Shown here: piece by piece, positions 44,913 to 55,900 of the stretch
Layout: every line of letters starts with the position of its first letter
How positions within the stretch are numbered: the first letter of the stretch is position 1
Origin: Yamagishiella unicocca
Lineage: Eukaryota; Chlorophyta; Chlorophyceae; Chlamydomonadales; Volvocaceae
Assembly: GCA_003116995.1 (NCBI GenBank)
Contig: BDSL01000016.1
Coordinates: forward strand, 744,001-808,000
Length of the DNA: 64,000 nt
Direction: 5' to 3'
Program-made: the position numbers and the translations under genes
The notes under the pieces: model-generated
What the model was told of the DNA's origin: nothing
Database searches by the model: none
Seen by the model: the letters and a program-made list of their open reading frames with translations, nothing else

Positions 44913-47900
44913 TTAGTGGAATGAGCTTTCGCTCAGGTTCCCAGTCGATTTCTGCCGTCGTACACCACTGCTGCCACCCATGCTGATGCTAGGGTGGATG
45001 AGCCCGGCACCACCCTGACCGCTCCAAAGTGACGAGTGCACGAAGATTCGGCATGAGCTGAAGATAGCCAGCATCAACCCAATGATGCCAAAGGTGATGC
45101 CAGTAATAGCAACCGCCTGCAGGACCGCGATCTGCTTCTCCATGTCATCCAATTTGCTTTTCAGGTTCGCCGGAACGTCAGCCAGCCCCGTGTAGTTGAC
45201 TCCAGAGATGCCGTTCGTGTTGTTGGCCGCGGCGGCTATCTTCGTGTTTTGCTGCACGCTGTAGACCTTGTAGAAGTCGGCGAAGGCGTTGGCGTTGAGG
45301 TTATCAAACCTCCCAGCGAACGAGCTAATAACGTAGTCCGCGCTGCCCTTGCCTGTGTGTGTGTAAGGCCGCGGGGGGGATGACTTGGCGCGGCACCATG
45401 AGCGGAGTGGGGGGGCGGGGCGTGGAGGGGGCTCCGAAGGCGAGGACATGAGGGCTAAGCATTCTTGCGAGTAGGAAGGGCGCTCAGCAGGGCTAACCGG
45501 CTGCAAGTAAGGGAGGGGGATACCGGCGTAACACTAGGCGCCCGCAAACGGGCTGTGGATACTCTACACTGCGCCGCCAAACCAACGTCCAGGTCGCTGT
45601 CCATAAAAACCAACGACCAAAGTGCCAACTACTGTAAGCGTGTTTGGGATTTGTGTTCATCGATGCACGTCCGACATCGATAGCTAGATAGCTCGGCCTA
45701 CGGACTCACCTCCTGGCAGCACGGAGCCGCTCTCGAACGTCCACGTCTTCGCTCGTGTGTCGATCTGCAGAAGCGGCATCGCCCGCTCCGTCGTATACTG
45801 TCGTACCTCGGCCGGGAGCGGCCAGAAGCCGACGGCGGGCGCGATAGTATTTTGCGCCAAGCTGGCAAGCATGAACGACAGGAAGGCTTGCAGCAGCGCG
45901 CCCGCGTCGCCGCGGTTGGTCAGGTCGGTGCGCACGAACATGAAGGGCATGGCCACGATGGGGAAGGTGTTGACGCCCGGCTGGTTGAGCACTGAAACGG
46001 TAGAGAAGGACTGCGTGGGGCTCTTGGGCCAGGCGTCGGACTTGAAGAGCGCAGAAGCCGCTCCAGGGACGTCACCCGTCTGCACGCGGGGGTTCGGTGC
46101 AAGCACACATGCGTGGGAGGCCAAAGATAGAGGCGAGAGCTTCATCATTGATCATCATCAACACCGTCAACACCGTCAACATCGTCATCATCATCACTGG
46201 GGGCAATTATGTAAGAGGGAGAATGGGAGGAGGTGCAGCTGAAAGTCAGAGGTCTTTCGGCACCTGTCAGTAGTCCCCACTCCCGCCCTACCTCCGGGCG
46301 CATGTTATGCACCCAAGCACCTACCTGTGTTGTTACGAAGTTGCCATCCTTGTTCCTGATGGCCACCTCCATCAGGTTCAGCTCCAGCCCGTTGGCTGCG
46401 TCCATGTAACCCACTGACCAGGGCGTGGACGCTACGCTAGTGGACATGTTGATGCTGTTGGCGGTGGGCTTGAACTCGGGCGGCCAGTTGGACAGCAGGC
46501 CGCCGGAGCCCAGGCGCCAGCCTGCAGGCAAGCGGGCAGGTAGGAGCGGGACTCAGGGCCCGTCCTTGGTTCCCCAACCTTGCTGCATCCATACGGTGAT
46601 GATGAACCCCGCAATTGTGCATTAAGACCGGAAACGCCAGGCGGGGTGTGCTTTGGGGCAGGGGGCAGGTGGGGCCCACCGCCGTGCGTGAAGAGTTGGC
46701 TTGGGATGGATGCTGTGAGGTGATCGGACTTAGTTAGGTGGCATTGCGAGCAAGCGTACGACATCATGCAGCGTACGGGACGCTGTGTTGCTGAAGGGAC
46801 ACGTGCACCCAGGTGATGTACTCGAGCGAGCCAGCAATCGACCTACTGGGGCATGCGCCTGTGAGGTAGGCGGTGATGACGGCGGTGGTTCCAGAGCTGA
46901 GCTGGCGGTAAAAGACCGTGATCGCATGATCCGGCAGCGTGAAGCCGTTGTCGGCGGTGATGCTGGGGTGGCTCCAGGACGTGATGTCAGCCTGGGCGGG
47001 GGGGCCGGGATGAGCGTGTTGGGAGGCGTGAATGTGCTGGTAGGTGTTCAGTTAAGCGGCTTGATGCTTTTATAGACGAGCATGCTGCTCATGAGTGATA
47101 CACGCCAACATAGGCGATGGCGTTGCCAGTGAGAGCACCCAAAGGCAGCTGTCGATCCCACCCACCTGCATAATCCCTGCGATTGTGCAGGGGCTCATCT
47201 TGAGCTGTCGCGATGGCAACACGCCCTCCGGCAGGTTGACGAAGAAGTTCATCGGCTGCGCGACACACCAAACAGAAGTGTTGAATGGCGAATGAACCAA
47301 GGTACACACGACGACGACAAAAAGGCGTTAATGGCACTTCCAGCCGGGTTCGTTGGTGTTAACGGCCCGGGATTGCGTAATATCTTCCTGGCGCACAATC
47401 AGTTCCACCCGTTCCTGATAAACAGGTCTTCCACCCACCGCAAGCAAGATCGGGATGTGCACCACCGAGATCTTGGCGTTGGCCGTCAGGTCCGCGTACG
47501 CCGCATCCGGCAGGGGCGTATCCGAGGCTCCGAAATCGACTAGCGCCTGGTAGTTGTTGGCCTTGGCCACCACCTCGGACTGGCCGGTTCCCGAGCCCGT
47601 TGCCCGGTACACCAGGTGCATGGGGCTGGTGGAGCGCGCGTTCATTTCGGAGAAGCAGCGCCAGATGAACAGCGACACCGCAGAGCTGCCCGACCCGCGC
47701 ATGACGCGAGACGTGCCTATGTCCATGGTCTTGCGCAGGCTGGCGAGCTGCGGGCAGGACACACAACGGAAGCGACGGTGGGATAGTGACGTAAGTTGCA
47801 TGTGTTCAGTCGGAGGCAGATTTTTGTGTGAAAGCCCGAAGCGCTTAAGCGAGGGAGCAGTGGTTGTTGCAACGGTTACAGTGGGTTCCAGACCAAGAGG

Positions 47901-50900
47901 TAGAACCATCGGGCGCATCGCCTGACACTGAAAAAGGCGGAGGAAACAAAGACCGACATGCACCGGAACAAAGGCAAACCACCAGAACACCAAATCAGTG
48001 GTAGTTCAACAGGGGACAGCAAGTACGCCCACCTGGGACAGCACATCCGCGTAGATGGCGACGTCGAAGGCGGATCGTGTGGCGCTCACCACTGCAGCGG
48101 CATCAGCAGAGGTGGGACGTAATGTGGCAGGCGTCAATAGAGAGCGCAGTAGTTAGTGCAGTCGAACATTCGGCAAAGGAAAAGGTTAGCAAAGGGAGAA
48201 AACGCGCAGATCCCCATCGAGTTGCCGCTCTCGATGAACCTCACCGTTGTCTCCGTTACCATCCGCAAAGTCGTAGGGCACAGCAGATGATTCGCTGACA
48301 AAGGCCGCGGAAGAGGCGGTCCTGCGTTGGCGAACAGAGGCACGAATCCGCAGAAAGGCGGGCGGACAGCAGCACAGCAGGGTTTGGACACGATTTGACA
48401 TCCGTCATGCTCCGATGTTGCCGCACGCGCTCTACCCAACCCAGCTCTCTACACGACTCATCCAGCCCTCTACACAACCCAAGTACCTAGTCATATTGTC
48501 CCGTAAAGCTCCCCAATGAAGGTAAAACGCACACGGCAGGGCTGGCGCGCTTACTTGATCGCCGTTGCGGTCCCGTCGCCAAGCGGCAGCAGACCGTAGT
48601 CAGCGATCATGCCGCTGGCGCTGCTGGAGCCGGCGATGGAGGCGTTGAGGAAGAACAGCCCCAGCGCCTTCACCGCCTCCCCCCGCTGGCCCTCCTCGGC
48701 CGACTGGTCCCACGTGCGCCTTGTGACCAGGTACGACACCGTGAGGATGGGCGCGACTAGATCGGCCGCGAGGTTGGACACTGACACGGTGCTGTAGTCG
48801 CCGGTGAGGGCTGTGTGGCGGGCAGGGCGGGCAGGGCAGGGCAAGATGCGGCATAAGGGCCTGCTAGCAAAGGTGGAGGACTGGAGTTAAAGGGTATAGG
48901 TTCTGGAAGTGGTAAATGTTACAGCGGGCCCGGGACCGTTAAGGTAAGTGGCCATGGTACGAGGTGGGAGGCTCCGTTGTGCACGCAGTGCGGATGGATG
49001 GGCCGTGTATGATGTACGGTGCCGCCGCTGTCCCGTGTGTACTTGTGCTGCACGTTGCCGGCAACGACTTTCGTCACGAACTCACTCGTGGGGACCAGTG
49101 TAGCCAGCTTGGAGAACATGTTGGTTGTGTTGGAGGCGCCCGTGAGGACGTACTGGCCCGGCTTTGCCGTCTCAACCGCGAACTCGGGTATCACGGCGGC
49201 CCGGCCGATGGCCCCCATCGCCAGGCCAAACGAAAACGGCGTCGACTGTAGCTTATTGACCAAGTTGTTTCCGACCAGCACAGCGTCGGAGCGGATGGTG
49301 GAGTAGTCGACGGGAACCGAGGGGCATGCGCTCGCCAGCCAGTTGAGCACCGCAATAGTTGCACCGGAGGAGGCCGACTCCACAAACACGATAATCTTGA
49401 AGGAATCGGCGCTTGCCTGCATAATGAGGTTATCCGAGCGTGGGCGGCACCTAAATATTTCGTATGACAACGTACTTAAGGATGGACGGGCCACATATCC
49501 ACACCGCAGCCAGCAAGCTTTCCCATGCTACCCACGAACACCCGATGCTACCCACTTGCTGATACTCTTTTCCTGCGCACCTTTACGAACGCGGGATTCT
49601 TGTCCAGCAAGTCAGGATGAGTCCAATCTGAGATGTCCTGTACGTGATGACGATTTGATTCCGGTGGTGCAAACGTGGGATAGGTTAATCGGCATGAAAA
49701 GGGGCCAACACGCAGCTGGAGGGTCGACCCTTTGAATTTCCTTGGTGGGGAGCAATTGCGTAATTATCAGGACATCAGCCGCCTTCCTGATCATCCAGCC
49801 AGATCCCTGGCCCGCGCACAAGGCCAATCAAGCTGAGCCACTCGCTTACCCCCTTGAGAATCCGAGCCACCAGACACGCCGTAATGTTGAGTGGACTCGC
49901 ACGGTTGCCTATCAACGGCAGGAAAGTGTCACACTGTAGTTTAGGCCCCCGGAGAAGCAAAGGCAGCAATTTGGATCAAGCGTAGTCACGGACGGTAGCA
50001 GGTAGGGGCCATGGATGCATCGACAGCAGCTTCACGGATACGTCATCCGCGCACGGGTCTTGCCTCCATCATCGCCAGACATATGCAGTGTTAGGCGGGA
50101 ACGAAGCAACCAGTATGCGGGTATTAAGAGGACAACACACACATATATGTGTCCGATGGTTCTACCTTTTGGTCTGGAACCGACTGGAACCGTTACAACA
50201 ACAATATATGTGCTTGCTGCCGACCTACCGGGTACATTGTAGAAGAGGCCGTATGTGTTCACGAACAGGGGCACATGCAGCGAGTCCCCCATCATAGCGG
50301 CGTTGGCGGTGAAATTTGCTCGCTGAGAGGAACTCAGCGGGAGCTCTAGAGTTCGCCATCACAGATCTGTGATGGCGAACTGCAACAGGCGTGAGTTGCA
50401 GGGTTGTAGGTTTGTTACAATGGGCCCCAGAACGTAAGGTAGAGCCATGGTGTCGTCGCCGTGTGCGAGGACATGGCCTGGTATCCGAAGGCGCCACGCC
50501 GGCCTTTCAGGTGGCTGTGTCATGCATACAGGATGGGAGGCTTCTACGCATGAGTGCTTACTCTTGATCATTCCGGAGCCGTCCATTTAGGAACCGAACA
50601 ATGCCTTGCCTGACTGCTGGCGACAATATTTGGGTTTCCATAGATGCGCGGATGCCCCTCCAGCTGCTGGCTGGAAAGGTAGGCTCTGCCAGGGGTCGCA
50701 GCAACACTCTCGCTCACGCCGCACCTGAATCGCCTTGCCGACGGTATCGGCCGTCATGTGCAGTCCGGCGTCCGCGGCAATGCTGGCAGCAGCGGAGGTG
50801 GACGACGTGATACGGTACGACACGCGTACGGGGACAGCCATCCGCGTCTCGAACATCCGGAAGGCCTACAGACGTTCGCGCATGCATGGGAGTACGAGTA

Positions 50901-51399
50901 CTGGCATGTTGACATCAGCCGAGAGGTAGGGGAAAATGCTGCAACTCTGCCACAATGTGCGCCACGCCAGCCTTATCGCGAGGACTACAGTACCCGCCCC
51001 GGCTGCCTATGTGTGCCAGCCATCGCAATATGGTGGCCGGTCGGTAATGGTTGTCAGCGGCGCGGTCCGTAGTACTGAGGTGAAAGACCAGGTAATGGTT
51101 GTCAGCGGCGCGGTCCGTAGTTGTGAGGTAAGAAACCATTCTCGGCGGGGGCGGAAGGCCGCGAGCAGCCATGGTGGAGGCCAAGGGTGGGTGGAATTCA
51201 CAATATGAACAGGCGTCATGTGTGTATGACGCCTTCGTCTGCTGCTTACCCTTAGCATGGGAAGTTGTGTTTCTGCGGGTCCTTCGCCGCTGAGCGTGAG
51301 CACGCTGGTGCCGCCCTGTTGGGCGCCTGCCGGCGTCGGCATGCGCGACGCCACCCAACAGGCCAGCAGTGCCATGACAGCGATGCGTGGCCCGGGCAT
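44913..51399 (-). CDS. Secreted tandem PstS-like (type II periplasmic-binding fold) protein with C-terminal membrane anchor
   Basis: Fifteen exons agree in phase (51399-51250, 50865-50725, 50322-50228, 49908-49850, 49637-49581, 49416-49043, 48791-48555, 48294-48245, 48091-48033, 47747-47439, 47255-47166, 46991-46847, 46521-46325, 46079-45710, 45352-44913), giving about 923 residues. It starts with a signal peptide (MPGPRIAVMALLACWVAS). Domain 1 (to about 407) and domain 2 (about 408-777) each follow the phosphate-binding PstS pattern. Domain 2 keeps RGSGSSAVSLFIW, YRATGSGTG, VDFGASDTPL and DITSWSHPSI. Domain 1 is eroded at the same places (LSGEGPAETQLPML, YRITSSTSAAAS, ANFTANAAMM) but keeps DISDWTHPDLL. 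A coiled stretch (ANLKSKLDDMEKQIAVLQ) and one membrane span (ITGITFGIIGLMLAIF, near 860-878) follow, then a Ser-rich tail. Phosphate capture or sensing at the surface is inferred. Confidence 0.8.
47860..47990 (-). mobile_element. Short retroposon family 1, longer copy (minus orientation)
   Basis: Read on the minus strand: CAGTGTCAGGCGATGCGCCC, GATGGTTCTACCTCTTGGTC, GGAACCCACTGTAACCGTTG. It lies in the intron between the exons 48091-48033 and 47747-47439 of the PstS-like gene. Confidence 0.75.
50152..50203 (+). mobile_element. Short retroposon family 1, truncated copy with target-site duplication
   Basis: A 52-bp insert (TCCGATGGTTCTACC through CCGTTACAACAACA) is flanked by a 9-bp direct repeat ATATATGTG at 50143-50151 and 50204-50212. 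It lies in an intron of the PstS-like gene. The 5' truncation, the AAC-rich tail and the duplication indicate retroposition. Confidence 0.82.
50350..50381. repeat. 32-bp perfect palindrome next to a splice acceptor
   Basis: AGTTCGCCATCACAGA followed by its exact reverse complement, with no spacer. It ends within 30 bases of the acceptor of the exon at 50322 (minus strand), inside the polypyrimidine region. Confidence 0.92.
50401..50450 (-). mobile_element. Short retroposon family 1, diverged copy (minus orientation)
   Basis: Read on the minus strand: CATGGCTCTACCTTACG, TCTGGGGCCCATTGTAAC, AACCTACAACCC. It is more diverged than the other copies and lies in the same intron as the palindrome at 50350. 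Confidence 0.6.
51046..51140 (+). repeat. 48-bp direct tandem repeat in intron 1 of the PstS-like gene
   Basis: Two adjacent units begin TAATGGTTGTCAGCGGCGCG and continue GTCCGTAGT, differing by a few bases in the second half. Confidence 0.85.
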
Positions 51400-52973
51400 C
51401 TGTAGGCGCCAGGCACTTCGGTTAGTTGCATGTGTGGGTAAGTGCTTGGGCTCGCTGTACAGTGCCAAACACGGATACGGCCGGGCGCAAGAGCTTAACG
51501 AACATCAAGCTTCGCAAGACTTGCCGTGCCGGTTGCGACGCCGAACGAGGGGCTGGAGCGACGCCGAGCGAGATGAGAGATCCTTTTCTTGTTCGTGTTC
51601 CTCTTTCCAAGTAGTGGCTGTCGGTGCCCGACAGATACGAATTTAGGCGCAAGCGCTCTAAACAGAAGCGAAGCTCCTGGACACTTGGCGAGTATTCTTG
51701 TGGCCAACCGTGGTATTATTGGGCCAATGTGATCCGAATTACCTTACTGGTCTGTTGCCCTGACCATCGGCTCGTTGCGCGTCGTAACCTCCAACGCTGA
51801 AGCCCTTCAAATTATTTTCAGGATCAAACGAGCACAACTGTAAATGCTATGATTGTGGGCGGGTGGCGAAACGGCAGCTAAATGTAATGGTGACAATACG
51901 GTCGGCGATAGATGCACTGTATGTGGTGGAGACGACCGGAATCGCAGCACAGTAGCATGACCAATAGGCCCGCGTCAACAAGTACCTCAGATGCGCCGCT
52001 TGTAAATGCTGCCTAAGCCTTGATGCTTTTCGTAAGCGCCGATTCCACGGACGGCAGTACGCGGGTATTTTAGTGTCAGCCGCCAACCGCCAAACTGGAA
52101 GCCGTGCTGCAATTTATTAATCAATTTTTTTGTCAACTTATTATTCACTTTTACTGCTGTGATTAACGAATGCAGAAGGGCCAGCACAACGAGTACGAAA
52201 GACAGTTTTTATTCAGCAAACGTCAGTTTGAAAAGAAAATATGATTTCATGTCTATAATTGATCTTTCACACGCATAATAAATTCATGCTATGAAAATGT
52301 TGACGGTATCTTCCTGCGCCATGGACGACATACGGCCGTTAGGCGGGAATCGAATCGCGGGTGAAGCATCTTTGCGATGGTGGTAAGTGCTATCCGCCTT
52401 TTTGCTTACAGCAAATGTACTGACATACTATAGTGAAGCAAAGCGATGATAAACTGAGTGGGCGTTATAGCACCATTTTACCTTCCTGTGCACGGCAGCT
52501 TGCGAAGTGCCACGGAGAGGCCACAACTAGACGTTGAATCCCAAAGTCATGCGATAATTAGGTACGGCGCCTGTATTTGTCGCGCTAGTTAAGCCGCGCG
52601 ACTTGCTTGGGGCAGTTAGGTTGGACTGCAGGGACACACTCTTGAGCAGGCGCTCCACTTTACATGGAACGTTTGTCACCTACACATCATAATGACTAAG
52701 CGCCTCTGAGAGGCCCTTAAAACCAAAATCCATCATCCGTCGCTCGCTTACGCGACAGCCTAGGGGCCCTAGGCCTTCTTCATGGTTGTTTGAGGACCGA
52801 GACCCCACACGTACCTGCTGGAGATTCGACGGGGCCAGGACAAACGCCGCAGGCAGCTTAAAGCACGCGACGTAATCCACCTATCAGCCCTTGACGATGG
52901 TGTCCACCAATTACTAAAAAGTGCGCGAGCTTAACAATTACTGCGGGCGCCGGCGACCTTCGGACGCCTTCAA
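51400..52973. promoter_or_regulatory. Divergent intergenic region between the two binding-protein genes
   Basis: The PstS-like gene starts leftward at 51399 and the receptor-like gene starts rightward at 52974, so these 1574 bases hold both promoters. The middle (about 52080-52320) is AT-rich compared with both flanks. No TATA box or known phosphate-response element was recognised with confidence. Shared regulation is inference from layout only. Confidence 0.5.
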
Positions 52974-55900
52974 ATGCCAGACCTATTGGCCGGCCTGGCC
53001 AGGGCGATGCTGCTTCTTTCAGCGCTGCTCGTTGCTCTCTTGTCTCCCGCTAGGTCTGATCTGGTTGGCACCTTCAAGGTATGTGGGTTGGCCTATTTGA
53101 TGTCGCGGGCAACGAAGTCATGGGAACGCTACCTAGATTCCTCGATGGGCTTGATGGTGCCCTTACGCTCTCGCTCTACGTCCATCCCCACAGGTCGGCG
53201 TCGCAGCTAGTTTGACCGGGCCCTTTGCAGAGTGGAGTGAAGCCGTTAACGGTGAGCTCACTCCCGCCATGCCACGGGCTGGTGTCGTGCGGTATCACGC
53301 AGTCTGCTGTTTCTGGGGTATCACAATCTCTTTTGTTTCCGTGACAAGTAGCGTGTGGTATCTGAAAACACAAGGAGAGGAGACTGAATCCCAGTCAGAC
53401 CATGACGTTGCCGAGGGCACGACTGTAGACGTAGAGCTTCGCCGTGCGTGTGTTACGTGAGTAGCAGGGGAAGTGTCTTGGCGCTTTTATGCATATGCCG
53501 ATCCTGGTAAGGGGCGTGGAACGTGGCTCATGACGGTATGAACACTAATATCGCCCCTTTCCGCAAGCCTCCATCTGCAGGCATCCTCTTGTGACAGCAC
53601 CTCATGGTGACCACGAGTCGAATCCGTGCCCCGCTGCAGGTTACAAACTATGGGAGCAGCAAGTCGCAGCCGCTGGTGGATTGGTTCTGTACGACGTGAA
53701 CGGAACCACTTACCGTTATGGCCTTCAAGTCGTCACAGTGGACGACAACAGCACAGCGGTCGGCCACTCGGCCGCTATTGAGGAGCTTCTAGGCAACGAA
53801 AATGCACACTTCATTCTGGGCGCTTCTCCGGCGTTCGGCGAGGGAGAGAGCATCAGGGTGCAGACCGCTGGGCGCCTCAATTTCCACTGCTGCGCGGGTG
53901 CAGCAAGCATGTACGCCCGAGACCAAAAATACGTTTTTGGTAAGCCAGGGCGCGATCGGTTAGTTCGGCGACAGGGCGGGGACGTTATTTTCAGATGACC
54001 GGCTTCCCAATTTGCGCGCCAAAAGGCGTGCGATTCGCGGGGAACGTTTCTCGAGCTAAATATTCTTCCCATCGCTTTCCAGCCAAGCATTATCAATTTT
54101 TGGCCTTCAAGTGAATCCGTAGTACTCCTGCTGGAAAACTCGTCACATACCCGAGCGCCTCGCGAGGGAACCCAGCCGTCGCGACCGCCCGATGGCGGGA
54201 CCCAGAGCTCACCCTGCCTGTTGGGAAATATAACATGACAATAAACTATCACTTGTTGAGCAAGCCCTATACCCGTAACCATGATGCCTGGGCCGCCCAC
54301 GCGCACCTGCAGGTATGTCGACTGACAACGCCCTCTACACGCAAGAGCTTTTTACCGGTGCGTCGCCTTGTCGCAGGGTAGGGGAAGGACGGCAATTGCA
54401 CCCATGCAAGTTACGGGAACAACATTAGCCATTCCCAGCAGGAGTAGTTAATGCGCCTGCGAAGCGGGATACGTAGTGCTCATCTTGGCAGTGTGCGATC
54501 GAGCTTGCAATCGCTCGAGTACGCCTAGTTACCTAGCTAGCACCGCAAAAATATTTACGCAACCCTCGCCAAATGATGCCCCGAGGCTCCGGCGTTGCCC
54601 ATCTTGTTATCTGCTGCCATCTGACGCGAGCGCTGCGGTGGCCCGCGCATTATTATTGCACGACCGCACCCGCAGAGTTCCGCTCGAACAACGTGTTCAA
54701 GGTGGCCGTCCTGTATCGGGACGACGTCCAGGAGCTGCAGTCCGCTTGCCAGGGCGTGGTGGCCCAGGCCCAGGCCCAGCTGCTGACCATCAGTCTGGAG
54801 CTCAAATACTACAACAGCACGAACGCCACGCTGTCAGCCCTGGCGGCGCAACTGGCCAGCTCGCCGGCGGAGGCAATGGTCATGTGCGGTCTGGCGGCTG
54901 AGAGCAGCGCTATGGCAGTGCTGATCGACCAGCTGAAGAAGCCGCTCAAGGCGATCGTGTTCACGGGAGGCGCGTACACTAGGTATGGGACGCACACACT
55001 TTCCTGGTTCCGGAGCGTACACTAGGAGCGGGACACACATACTAGCCGGGTTTCGGAGCGTAGCTTCGAAGCCAGTGTGTGCTGCGTGCACCCGCAGAAA
55101 GGTGGTGTATCGCGCCCTTGGGCTGCTGTGTTCTTTGTCCATGCGTTGTTGAAGGAAATGACACGGGTGGCAGATAGGGCGAGCCCCATCCCGCCCGCCC
55201 AAATTCCGGCGCTCCTCGTATTCTTGTACATGCCCTGTACGGATCGTACCTGTAGGGCTTGGAACGACCGCCTGGGCAACCTGTCCACATCGGTGATCTC
55301 CCTGGCCCACTGGTCGCCGGACCTGCCCCGCAAAGACGACTTTTGGGGGGACTCGGCGTCGTACGCTGGCAAGTACAAGAGCGCCTTCCACGATGACGCC
55401 ACCTATATCTCTGCAGGTAGGCTAGTAACGCACACAGACGGTATTGTAACACAGCTAGATAGGGTAAATAGCACAGCTAGATAGGTTGTCGTTATCCGAA
55501 ACGGAGTGTGTGTGGATGGGTACGACGCCCTGGGCTCTGTTTTCCGCTTTGTGGTGGCTTATGGCATGGGTCTCAACGGGACATGCCTTTGACAGCCCCA
55601 CTGCCCGCACCCCTTGTCAATCCCTTACCCACGCTGGCGCAGCTGCCTCTGCCACCGGCTACGTGCTGCAAAGTGTGTTATCCCAAGTCTTCCGGCGGTG
55701 CACGCTGAGCGCCGCAGCGCTGGCTAATCCCTCCACGCTGCTGTACACCCGGGACGCCATCACCTGCTCCGACAACAACAACCGGGGACACGACCGCTTG
55801 GTCGCTGCACTAGCTGTGACCAATATGAACACGTTCTTCGGCGCCGTCGCGTTCAACAGGTTAGCCTTCCTTCCCATTAATAATTTGCAGACGATGCGCC

